From JACCZX01 sp963801035 (lineage in GTDB: Bacteria > Pseudomonadota > Gammaproteobacteria > Burkholderiales > Burkholderiaceae_F), in NCBI GenBank assembly GCA_963801035.1, contig CAWDDF010000007.1:558001-622000 (forward strand): a stretch of DNA of 64,000 bases. Direction: 5' to 3'. Below the pieces are notes generated by a model. The model searched no databases, was not told the origin of the DNA, and was given only the letters and a program-made list of their open reading frames with translations. Below are positions 16,794-24,834 of this stretch, in pieces; position 1 is the first letter of the stretch, and the number at the start of each line of letters is the position of its first letter. The translations under genes were made by a program, and so were the position numbers.

Positions 16794-17159
16794 ATGTCTG
16801 CGCTTTCAGGAACGTGTCATTGCGGCGCGATTCGCATCGAAGTGCCGTCACTTCCGGACAAAGTCACCGACTGCAACTGCTCGCTGTGTAGGCGACTGGG
16901 GGCGCTGTGGGCTTACTACGAGGTTGGGTCGGTGCGCGTGGAAGGTCATCCTGATAAAACGTCTGAGTACATCTGGGGTGACAAGACGCTGCGCACAGTG
17001 CGATGCGCTACGTGTGGTTGCGTCACGCATTGGGAGCCGTTGGATCCAGCGTTCACCGGTCGCCATGGCGTGAACATCAGAAACTTCGACGTCAAGCTAC
17101 TCGAGTCCGTCACCATTCGCCGCTTCGATGGGGCAGACACTTGGAAGTTTCTCGACTGA
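16794..17159 (+). CDS. GFA/CENP-V family zinc-binding protein
   Basis: The 121-residue protein has the cysteine arrangement of the glutathione-dependent formaldehyde-activating enzyme (GFA)/CENP-V fold: CHCGAIR near residue 8, CNCSLCRR near 28 and CATCGC near 71, which bind zinc. Despite the family name, the real substrate of most members is unknown, so no formaldehyde role should be assumed. It is the fourth tightly spaced gene after dnaB. Confidence 0.88.
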   Translation: MSALSGTCHCGAIRIEVPSLPDKVTDCNCSLCRRLGALWAYYEVGSVRVEGHPDKTSEYIWGDKTLRTVRCATCGCVTHWEPLDPAFTGRHGVNIRNFDVKLLESVTIRRFDGADTWKFLD

Positions 17160-17235
17160 GCGGAGGCAAAGGTACCGGAAGGTCGAGTCTTGGCACCCGG
17201 CGAGCGACCGTTAGGGATCACACCGTCCTTTGGCC

Positions 17236-17718
17236 ATGTTCATTCTCATCATGGGCGTTACCGGGTCCGGTAAGACAACTATTGGAAAGTTGCTATCGGC
17301 ATCGCTCGGCTGGCCATTCTTCGATGCAGACGACTTTCATTCTGCGGAGAACGTGCGCAAGATGGCCTCCGGTGTCCCGCTGACCGATGAAGATCGCCGC
17401 CCCTGGCTGCAGGAATTGCATCGATTGATTTCTCAGCGCACTGAGGAGGGAAAGAGCGGCGTCCTTGCTTGCTCGGCCCTGAAACAGGAGTACCGCTCTA
17501 TGCTTTGCTCCGATAGCCCTGTCGAGGTCGTCTATCTGAAAGCGCAGCCCGAATTGATTCGATCTCGGCTGCAGCGTCGGCGCGGTCACTACATGCCGCC
17601 CGAACTGATCGAAAGTCAGTTTCGCGATTTAGAAGAGCCGCAAAGTGCGCTTGTCGTCGACGCGGCTATGCCCGCCGAGCAAGCCGTCGCGATGGTCCGC
17701 TCGTCCTTGGGCCGATAG
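17236..17718 (+). CDS. gntK: gluconokinase
   Basis: Gluconokinase phosphorylates gluconate to 6-phosphogluconate with ATP. From the ATG at 17236 the product is 160 residues, typical for the family (a TTG two codons upstream is possible). The P-loop GVTGSGKTT occupies residues 7-15; the substrate-binding DADDFHSAENVRKM and GVPLTDEDRRPWL stretches follow, and CSALKQEYR is near residue 80. No gluconate transporter, edd, eda or gnd lies nearby, so it probably works with enzymes encoded elsewhere. Confidence 0.93.
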   Translation: MFILIMGVTGSGKTTIGKLLSASLGWPFFDADDFHSAENVRKMASGVPLTDEDRRPWLQELHRLISQRTEEGKSGVLACSALKQEYRSMLCSDSPVEVVYLKAQPELIRSRLQRRRGHYMPPELIESQFRDLEEPQSALVVDAAMPAEQAVAMVRSSLGR

Positions 17719-17734
17719 AGGCTTTTCGTACAAT
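17707..17734 (+). promoter_or_regulatory. candidate promoter of the GST gene
   Basis: TTGGGC (17707-17712) and TACAAT (17729-17734) are separated by 16 bases and resemble -35 and -10 boxes. Transcription would begin near 17741, just before the Shine-Dalgarno sequence TAGGAG at 17745-17750. The -35 box overlaps the end of gntK. Confidence 0.5.
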
Positions 17735-17756
17735 CGCGCGTCGTTAGGAGACGATC

Positions 17757-18395
17757 ATTCGACTGATCGGAATGCTGGATTCGCCGTACGTGCGGCGCGT
17801 GGCGATCTCGCTGCAGTTGTTGCGCGTGCCATTCGAGCATGCTTCGATTTCCGTCTTCCGCACCTTCGAGCAGTTTCGGCAGATCAACCCGGTGGTCAAG
17901 GCACCGACGCTTGTCTGCGATGACGGCACGGTGCTGATGGATTCGACGCTGATCATTGAATACGCGGAGGCGCTCGCCGATTCTCACAAGAGCCTGATGC
18001 CCGTCAGCGTTGCAGAGCGTCAGCACGCTCTCCGCGTCATTGGGCTAGCACTGGCGGCGTGCGAAAAGAGTGTTCAGATCATTTATGAACGGCAGCTCCG
18101 CCCGGCCGAAAAGCTGCACGAGCCGTGGGTTGCGCGCGTGACGGGTCAATTGCTTGCCGCATACGAGGGGCTTGAAGCGGAAGAACGCAAGCGGCCGTTG
18201 TCTGTCACTAGCGAGACGATCAACCAAGCGGGGCTTACCACTGCGATTGCATGGCATTTCACGCAGCAAACGCTTGCAGAAGTTGTTGCTGCCGAAAAGT
18301 ATCCGGCTCTGATGGCGCTGTCGTCCAAGGCCGAAGCACTGGCAGAGTTCGTCGCCGCGCCGCATGGTTCCGGCACGTTCCGTCACAACAGCTAA
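17757..18395 (+). CDS. glutathione S-transferase family protein, apparent ATT start
   Basis: The protein has the thioredoxin-like N-terminal GST domain (GMLDSPYVRRVAISL, then NPVVKAPTLV and the glutathione-contacting DSTLIIEYAE) and an all-helical C-terminal domain. The first ATG (17772) would remove the first beta strand (IRLIG) and lies 21 bases from the TAGGAG site. The codon ATT at 17757 lies six bases after that site and restores the strand, giving 212 residues; an ancestral ATG at 17754 changed to ATC is the alternative. The start is therefore non-canonical or affected by a base error. The substrate is unknown. Confidence 0.85.
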   Translation: MRLIGMLDSPYVRRVAISLQLLRVPFEHASISVFRTFEQFRQINPVVKAPTLVCDDGTVLMDSTLIIEYAEALADSHKSLMPVSVAERQHALRVIGLALAACEKSVQIIYERQLRPAEKLHEPWVARVTGQLLAAYEGLEAEERKRPLSVTSETINQAGLTTAIAWHFTQQTLAEVVAAEKYPALMALSSKAEALAEFVAAPHGSGTFRHNS

Positions 18396-18422
18396 GGTTC
18401 CCTGCGAGACACGCGCGTCGGC

Positions 18423-18569
18423 ATGAGCGGGTATTCGGGAGCTCCGCTTGCCAAAAAGCTTGGCTTAAGAAAATACGCCCATCCAAATTACTTATCACTA
18501 ATTGCGCCGGTATCGGCCCGATGACACATGGTTCGGTCTGAAGTTGTGGTTCGCAAACTGCTTCGCTGA
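18423..18569 (+). pseudogene. remnant of a DUF3052 gene (internal deletion)
   Basis: From the ATG at 18423 the frame reads MSGYSGAPLAKKLGLRK, the N-terminus of DUF3052 proteins, and runs for 33 residues to a TGA. In another frame the sequence just downstream reads DDTWFGLKL and then, after one missing G near 18546, VVRKLLR and a stop at 18567-18569, which matches the C-terminal end of the same family. The roughly 80-100 residues expected between are absent. This looks like a real internal deletion plus a frameshift, or a collapsed assembly. Function of the intact family is unknown. Confidence 0.55.
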
Positions 18570-18575
18570 AGGTCG

Positions 18576-19889
18576 ATGCCTAAGACTGCAGATCACGAGC
18601 TGGTGGTCGTTGATGGCCGTGAGATTTCAATATCAAATCCACGCAAGGTCCTGTTTCCCGACGCTGGATACACGAAGCTCGATCTGGCTCACTACTACAT
18701 CGCGGTGGCTGCGGGTGCCCTGCGCGGAGCCGGCGGGCGGCCGAACGTGCTCGTGCGTTACCCAATGGCATCGCTGACGAGTTTTTCTTCCAAAAGCGCG
18801 CGCCCGAGTCGCGACCCGCATGGATCGAGGTGGTAGTCGCTGCGCTTTCCTTCGGGCCGCAGCGCCGAAGAAGTCGTGCCGCGCGATGCGGCGTCATTGG
18901 TATGGATGGCGAACTTGGCGTGTCTCGAACTGCATCCGCATCCGGTACGCGCCGATGATCTCGATCACCCGGACGAGTTACGAGTCGATCTGGACCCGGT
19001 GCCTGGTGTCGGCTGGAGTCAGGTGCGCGAAGTGGCGCGAGTCGTGCACGCGACGCTGCAGGACTTCGGCCTGTTGGGTTGGCCCAAGACATCAGGCTCG
19101 CGTGGAATGCACGTGTATGCCCGCATCGAGCGGCGCTGGACATTTGACGAAGTGCGGCGCGCTGCGCTCGCGCTGGCGCGCGAGATTGAACGTCGCGCGC
19201 CGGGCATTGCAACGAGCAAGTGGTGGAAGGAAGAGCGCCACGGCGTGTTTGTCGACTACAACCAGAACGCGAAAGACCGTACGACTGCGGCCGCGTATTC
19301 AGTGCGTCCTACCGTTGATGCGCGTGTATCGGCACCGCTAACGTGGGACGAAGTCGACTCTTGTGAGCCCGCGGACTTCACGCTGGCCACAATGCCTTCA
19401 AGATTTGCGCGGCTAGGTGACCGGCACGCTGGCATTGACACGAGCGACGGGTCGCTCGAAGGCTTACTCGACCTATCGGCGCGTCATGAGCGCGATGGCT
19501 TGGGCGACGCGCCCTGGCCGCCGCAGTACAAGAAACAGCCCGGCGAGCCGCCGCGCGTTCAACCGTCGCGCCGCCGCGTGAGCAAGCATCCGCTGATTGA
19601 GATCGGCCGCGCGCAACGCAAGGACGATGCGCTTGCCGGCCTGGAACGGTGGAAGGCTCGTCACGCGAACGTGGTCGAGCACGTGCAGCCATCCGATGTA
19701 CTGGTCGATTCGATGCGCGGCCGATCTTCAACCTGGACGCGTATCCGCATCAATCTGCAGAATGTCCCGGAGAACATTCGCCCTCAACAGGAGCCGTTGG
19801 ACCCGGACGCCGAGCCCGAGCTTGAGGCCGACGTCAACGCTGAGCGCGAGTCGCGCCGAAGACCTTCTCGAGCTCGAAAGGTGTCGTGA
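18576..19889 (+). pseudogene. LigD-type primase-polymerase (NHEJ PolDom) with two compensating frameshifts
   Basis: The protein resembles the archaeo-eukaryotic-primase-type polymerase domain of LigD used in bacterial end joining. The first part (from MPKTADHELVVVDGREISI) and the long second part (from about 18840, with LRVDLDPVPGVGW carrying the catalytic acidic pair, SGSRGMHVYARI and KWWKEERHGVFVDYNQNAKDRT) are in the same frame. Between them about 72 bases are shifted: one A is missing near 18763 and one extra A lies near 18835, creating TAG at 18834-18836. The shifted frame reads NGIADEFFFQKRAPESRP, the expected sequence. Repaired length is about 437 residues. There are no ligase or nuclease domains. 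A ligase gene converges on it. Confidence 0.82.
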
Positions 19890-20913
19890 CCTCGAGCTGA
19901 TCGTATCGACATTCTCCCGGCGGTTTGTCTGGCCGCCACCTAAGAAAAATTGCAGCATGCCGAAAGCGATCACCTTGCAGGTGGTCGTATTTGACTTCGC
20001 AGACGCGCTCGATCCGCAACGGTTCCCACGACAGGTCTTTTCCTGCGCTCCATCGGCTCTGCGCGCCCGGCATGCGCGTCGATGCGTCATCGGCGTTGGC
20101 CCAGTCGCGCCACGGATGACTCTTGAGAGCATCTCTCCGTAAAGGTGCAAGCTCGACGGCAAGCTGCTTGCGCATGGCCATCGTGAATGCTGACGTCACG
20201 CCAACATGATGCAGCACACCCTGATCGTCATATAGGCCGAGCAGCAACGACCCGACGGCGTCCTTTCCGCTCTTGTGCCATCGGAAGCCTCCAACAACAC
20301 AATCGGCTGTGCGAGCATGCTTGACCTTGAGCAACACGCGCTTACCGGGTTCGTAGGCAAGGTCCGCCGGTTTTGCAATGACACCGTCCAAGCCGGCGCC
20401 TTCAAAATGCTCGAGCCATTGCAGCGCTATCGCACGGTCCTGCGTCATCGGCGTCAAATGCACCGGCGGCTGGATCTGCTCCAACGCTTGCTCCAACAAA
20501 GCTCGGCGCTTGCTTTGCGGTGCCGACATTAGATTGCGGTTATCGATCGCGAGCGCGTCGAAAGCGACGAATGATGCGGGAGTTTGCTTCGCGAGCTTCG
20601 CAACCCGCGAGGCGGCTGGATGCAGGCGCAACTGCAGCGCATCGAAGTCGAGGCCGCCGGGCCCGGCGATCACTATCTCGCCGTCGATCACGCAGCCGCT
20701 CGGCAGCCGCTCCAGCAGCGAATCGTGCAGCTCCGGAAAATAGCGGTCGAGCGGGCGCAGGTCGCGGCTTTGGATGAAAACATCAGTTGCGCCGCGGAAA
20801 ACGATCGCGCGAAACCCATCCCACTTGGGCTCGAATAGAAACGCCGGCGAACTGGGCAACTCCTCCGCGATCTTGGCGAGCATCGGCTCGATCGGCGGCT
20901 CGATCGCGAACAT
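19834..20913 (-). CDS. ATP-dependent DNA ligase (stand-alone, LigC/LigD-ligase type)
   Basis: The 359-residue protein has an adenylation domain with the nucleotidyl-lysine motif EPKWDGFRA near residue 30, further motifs DGEIVI near 97, FVAFDALAI near 135, GLDGVIAKP near 193 and KVKHARTADCVVGGF near 218, then an OB-fold domain. This is the ligase-domain architecture of LigC or the LigD ligase module, sealing nicks during end joining or repair. It converges on the polymerase gene, with the coding ends overlapping by 56 bases. No Ku gene is in the window, so a full NHEJ pathway is not shown. Confidence 0.92.
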   Translation of the reverse strand: MFAIEPPIEPMLAKIAEELPSSPAFLFEPKWDGFRAIVFRGATDVFIQSRDLRPLDRYFPELHDSLLERLPSGCVIDGEIVIAGPGGLDFDALQLRLHPAASRVAKLAKQTPASFVAFDALAIDNRNLMSAPQSKRRALLEQALEQIQPPVHLTPMTQDRAIALQWLEHFEGAGLDGVIAKPADLAYEPGKRVLLKVKHARTADCVVGGFRWHKSGKDAVGSLLLGLYDDQGVLHHVGVTSAFTMAMRKQLAVELAPLRRDALKSHPWRDWANADDASTRMPGAQSRWSAGKDLSWEPLRIERVCEVKYDHLQGDRFRHAAIFLRWRPDKPPGECRYDQLEVTTPFELEKVFGATRAQR

Positions 20914-20937
20914 GAATGCCGACCGTTCTAGGAGATG

Positions 20938-22564
20938 CTACAAAATCTCTGCCGCGTAGTCGGCGAGGCGTGACCGCTCACCGCGCTGCAACGTCACGTG
21001 GCCGGAGTGAAGCCAGCCTTTAAAGCGATCGACTACGTAGGTGATGCCTGATGAGCCCTCGGTCAAATAGGGCGTATCGATCTGCGCGATGTTTCCCAGG
21101 CAGATCACCTTGGTGCCGGGCCCGGCTCGCGTCACGAGCGTCTTCATCTGCTTCGGCGTCAGGTTCTGCGCCTCGTCGATGATCAGATACTTGCTGATGA
21201 ACGTCCTGCCGCGCATGAAATTCAGCGACTTGATGCGAATGCGCGTGCGGATCAGATCGTTGGTCGCCGCGCGACCCCATTCGCCCGCGTTGTCGTCGGT
21301 CTTGTTCAGCACTTCGAGGTTGTCTTCGAGGGCGCCCATCCAGGGCGCCATCTTTTCTTCCTCGGTGCCGGGCAGAAAGCCGATGTCATCGCCGACCGGA
21401 ACGGTGGCGCGCGTGACGATGATCTCGGAGAAGCGTTTGGTTTCCAGCGTCTGCGATAAACCGGCGGCTAGCGCGAGCAGTGTCTTGCCGGTGCCCGCCT
21501 GGCCGATCAACGTGACGAAATCACACTCGGGATCCATCAGCAGGTTCAACGCGAAGCTCTGCTCGCGATTGCGCGCCGTCACGCCCCATACGGCGTTTTT
21601 TGCGTGCGTGTAATCGCGCAGCACACGCAGCACTGCCGACCTGCCGCGGATCTCGCGCACCTGCGCATAAAACGTCGTGCCGTTTTCGAGATAAACGAAC
21701 TGATTGACAAGCAATCCACTAACGATCGGACCGTTGATCCGGTAATAGGTGAAGCCGCCGTGTTGCCACGACTCCATTCCCTTGCCGTTCTTGTCCCAAA
21801 AGCTCGGAGGCAACTGCATCACACCGGTGTAGAGCAGGTCGGTGTCTTCGAGGACCTTGTCGTTGGTGTAATCCTCCGCCTGCAGGCCGAGCACGCGCGC
21901 CTTTACGCGCATGTTGATGTCCTTCGAGACCAGCACGACGTCACGGTTCGCCTGCAGGTCTTTCAATCCACGGACGACGCCCAGGATCTGGTTATCGGCT
22001 TTGCCCACTGGCAGGCTCTCGGGCAATGTGCTCGTCAGTGCCTGCGTTTGAAAAATCAGGCGGCCCGCTGCGTCTTTGTTGCCGAGCGCAGGAGAGCAGA
22101 ATCCCGTCTTCAATCGGAGTCTTGGTTGCAGCAACCAAGGAATCGAGCGTGCGCGAAACCTGGCGCGCGCTGCGTGCAACTTCGGACATGCCTTTCTTGT
22201 GCGAATCGAGTTCTTCCAACGTCATCATCGGCAAGAACACGTCGTGCTCCTCGAATCTGAAGAGACTTGTCGGGTCGTGCAGCAGCACGTTTGTGTCAAG
22301 TACGAAAAGACGCGGCGCACCGGTCGAGCGCGGTTTCTTCGCTGGAGCTTTCCCGGGATGTGGCTGTGACTCAACCACGGCAAGCCGCGCCCCCGGACCT
22401 GGCCTGGTGGATACGGGCTGAGGTGCCTGCGGCGCACGTGCGACAGGTGCCAGTGGCACCACCGCGTTAGGCGAACGCTCCGGATGCGATAGCTCGGGTG
22501 CGGACTCCAACGGAATCTGCGTCAGGACAGTGGCGGGCTTGGTCGGTGCTTTCGGAAGTGGCAT
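20938..22564 (-). CDS. PIN-domain PhoH family ATPase, one frameshift
   Basis: The N-terminal frame (22564 down to about 22090) has a proline-rich 85-residue leader and then a PIN ribonuclease domain starting RLFVLDTNVLLHDPTSL. The C-terminal frame continues the PIN domain (ALGNKDAAGRLIFQTQAL, DVVLVSKDINMRVKA) and then the PhoH ATPase with Walker A GQAGTGKT and Walker B YLIIDEAQNL. One extra base near 22090 joins the two; the repaired protein is about 541 residues, as for PIN-PhoH (PhoH2-like) proteins, which couple RNA unwinding to cleavage. The break is probably a sequence error because conservation is perfect on both sides. Confidence 0.88.
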
Positions 22565-22608
22565 CAGCTAGTTGATCGGTCCATAAGAGGAACATCGAAG
22601 GGCAAACA

Positions 22609-23073
22609 TCATGCGAGTGATTGCGTAAAGGCGAGTACCTGATCGACGTGGTTGGGTACTTTGACTCCGCGCCATTCCTTGCGCAGCTTGCCGGAACCGT
22701 CGATCACGAACGTGCTGCGCTCGACGCCGCGCACTTGCCGGCCGTACATATTCTTCATCTTCATCACGCCAAAGAGCTCGCACAGCTTTTCATCGGGGTC
22801 CGAGATCAGCTCGAAAGGAAATTGCATTTTCGCTTTGAAGCGTTCGTGCGATTTCACACTGTCGCGCGATACGCCGACAACAACTGCGTTCGCGTTTCTG
22901 AACTGTGCGTTGGAGGCAGCGAAATCGCGACCCTCCGTGGTGCAGCCGGGTGTGTCGTCCTTCGGATAGAAATAGAGAACAACGGTCTTGCCACGATGTG
23001 CCGACAAGGTGAAATCGCCGCCGGTGGCCGCGGCCGTGAAGTCGGGTACATCGCTATCGATCGCAACCGCCAT
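22609..23073 (-). CDS. bcp: thioredoxin-dependent peroxiredoxin (Bcp/PrxQ family)
   Basis: Bcp reduces hydrogen peroxide and organic peroxides using thioredoxin. The 154-residue protein has the peroxidatic cysteine Cys44 in PKDDTPGCTTEGRDF and the family stretch VVVGVSRDSVKSHERFKAK. The second cysteine found five residues later in many Bcp proteins is absent, so it may act as a 1-Cys enzyme; the only other cysteine is in EKLCELFG. It is 14 bases downstream of the Mth938-type gene on the same strand and 44 bases upstream of phoH. Confidence 0.95.
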   Translation of the reverse strand: MAVAIDSDVPDFTAAATGGDFTLSAHRGKTVVLYFYPKDDTPGCTTEGRDFAASNAQFRNANAVVVGVSRDSVKSHERFKAKMQFPFELISDPDEKLCELFGVMKMKNMYGRQVRGVERSTFVIDGSGKLRKEWRGVKVPNHVDQVLAFTQSLA

Positions 23074-23087
23074 CGAGTTTTGGATCG

Positions 23088-23459
23088 CTAGCCTTCGACG
23101 AACAGCGCAGCGGCAACCCTGCGGCCTTCGCCTACCAAGATGTTGTACGTCCGGCAGGCGGCCTGTGTATCCATCACTTCGAGTCCAATGTAAGCGTCCG
23201 TCAGCGCACGCGTCAGACGCGGATTCGGAAAGCGCTGTCGAGTGCCGGTGCCGAGGAGCACGACTTCACTGCGCAGCTCGCGTAGCTGCTCGAAGGTGGT
23301 TACGTCCATGCTTTCGAAGCTAGTCACCGCCCAGGGCTCGACCTGATCGGGAGTAACAATCAAATTGGTGGTGTGGCGCACGCGGTTGATTTCAACGAAG
23401 CCCGGACCGTAAGCAGTGACAGCGTTTTGCGTGGTCGGAGTGTCGGCGTGCAGCTTCAA
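23088..23459 (-). CDS. Mth938-like domain protein (DUF498 family)
   Basis: The 123-residue protein matches the Mth938/DUF498 fold, related to the mitochondrial complex I assembly factor NDUFAF3. The core SEVVLLGTGTRQRFPNPRL near residue 64 and the following GLEVMDTQAACRTYNILVGEGRRV are diagnostic. Bacterial function is unknown. It appears to share a leftward promoter with bcp and is divergent from alaC, an arrangement commonly seen in Burkholderiales. Confidence 0.88.
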   Translation of the reverse strand: MKLHADTPTTQNAVTAYGPGFVEINRVRHTTNLIVTPDQVEPWAVTSFESMDVTTFEQLRELRSEVVLLGTGTRQRFPNPRLTRALTDAYIGLEVMDTQAACRTYNILVGEGRRVAAALFVEG

Positions 23460-23502
23460 ATTGCGCGAAACCTCAATCGAAATTAGCTAGGTGTTCGAGT
23501 AC

Positions 23503-23508
23503 ATTATA
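23503..23508 (-). promoter_or_regulatory. candidate -10 box for the Mth938-bcp-phoH transcript
   Basis: On the minus strand this is a perfect TATAAT, 44 bases upstream of the Mth938-type start codon at 23459. The -35 region is poor (TCTGGG at a 17-base spacing). The 109-base divergent gap up to alaC has no better leftward match. Confidence 0.45.
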
Positions 23509-23568
23509 GGCACGCCTTGCGGCGCCCCAGACGTGTGGAAAACACGTCGGATATCTGATCTTTGGACC

Positions 23569-24786
23569 ATGGCCGAGTTTTCGCGCATCAAGCGCCTTCC
23601 CCCTTACGTCTTCAACATCACCGGTGAGTTGAAGATGGCTGCGCGCCGGCGCGGCGAGGACGTCATCGACATGAGCATGGGCAATCCGGATGGCCCAACG
23701 CCGCGTCATATCGTCGACAAGTTGATCGAGGCGGTGCAGAGGCAGGACACGCACGGCTATTCGGTATCAAAGGGAATTCCTCGGTTGCGCCGTGCAATCG
23801 CTACCTGGTACCAACAGCGCTACGGTGTCGAACTCGATCCCGACTCGGAGACGATCGTCACTATCGGCTCAAAAGAAGGATTGGCGCACCTGATGTTGGC
23901 TACGCTCGATCGCGGCGACACGGTGCTGGTACCGAACCCAAGCTACCCGATTCACATTTACGGTGCGATCATCGCCGGTGCCGACATTCGCTCAGTGCGA
24001 ATGGATGGCCGCGTGGACTTTTTCGCCGAACTCGAGCGTTCGATCCGCGAGTCGTTGCCTAAGCCGCGCATGATGATTCTGGGCTTTCCGAGCAACCCGA
24101 CTGCGCAATGTGTCGAGCTCGATTTCTTCGAGCGCGTGATCGCTCTGGCGAGGCAGTACGACATTTATGTAGTCCACGATCTCGCGTACGCCGACATTAC
24201 CTTTGACGACACCTATCCGAGCCATCGCGCACCGTCGATCATGCAGGTCGCCGGCGCGCGCGAAGTGGCGGTCGAGTTTTTCACGATGAGCAAGAGCTAC
24301 AACATGGCCGGCTGGCGCATCGGCTTCATGGTGGGCAACAAGGATCTGGTATCCGCGCTGTCACGCATCAAAAGCTATCACGACTACGGCACTTTCACTC
24401 CGATTCAGGTGGCATCGATCGCCGCGCTGGAAGGGCCGCAGGAATGCGTCGAGGGCATTCGCCGCGAGTACCAGCGGCGCCGCGATGTGCTGGTACGTGG
24501 CCTACACGAAGCTGGATGGATGGTCGAGATTCCGAAGGCGTCGATGTATATCTGGGCTGAAATTCCGCCACCGTACCAGTCGATGGGATCTCTCGAATTT
24601 GCAAAGAAGGTGCTTGCCGACGCGAAAGTTGCAATATCGCCGGGTATCGGATTCGGCGATTACGGCGACAACCACGTCCGGTTTGCGTTGATCGAGAACG
24701 AGCACCGCATTCGACAAGCGGTGCGTGGCATCAAGGAGATGCTTCGTAAGGATGGAAAGGTGACCCCGGAGCGCGCAGTTGCATAG
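23569..24786 (+). CDS. alaC: alanine transaminase AlaC-type aminotransferase
   Basis: AlaC is a PLP-dependent class I aminotransferase that forms alanine from pyruvate and glutamate. The ATG at 23569 gives MAEFSRIKRLPPYVFNI, the family's usual N-terminus, and 405 residues. SNPTAQ near residue 199, DLAYADI near 220 and the PLP lysine in TMSKSYNMAGWRIGF near 245 are present. It precedes hom and thrC, the standard betaproteobacterial order. The 28 residues upstream in frame are not conserved-looking, which supports this start. Confidence 0.94.
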   Translation: MAEFSRIKRLPPYVFNITGELKMAARRRGEDVIDMSMGNPDGPTPRHIVDKLIEAVQRQDTHGYSVSKGIPRLRRAIATWYQQRYGVELDPDSETIVTIGSKEGLAHLMLATLDRGDTVLVPNPSYPIHIYGAIIAGADIRSVRMDGRVDFFAELERSIRESLPKPRMMILGFPSNPTAQCVELDFFERVIALARQYDIYVVHDLAYADITFDDTYPSHRAPSIMQVAGAREVAVEFFTMSKSYNMAGWRIGFMVGNKDLVSALSRIKSYHDYGTFTPIQVASIAALEGPQECVEGIRREYQRRRDVLVRGLHEAGWMVEIPKASMYIWAEIPPPYQSMGSLEFAKKVLADAKVAISPGIGFGDYGDNHVRFALIENEHRIRQAVRGIKEMLRKDGKVTPERAVA

Positions 24787-24834
24787 GGTTATGGTCAGGG
24801 GAGCCGGCCGCGCCCGCGTCCGGCGACTCGTTCT

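Noticed and set aside
16794..17159. A glutathione-dependent formaldehyde detoxification pair (GFA plus the nearby GST)
   Set aside because: The GFA family name does not prove that activity, no formaldehyde dehydrogenase is near, and gntK separates the two genes.
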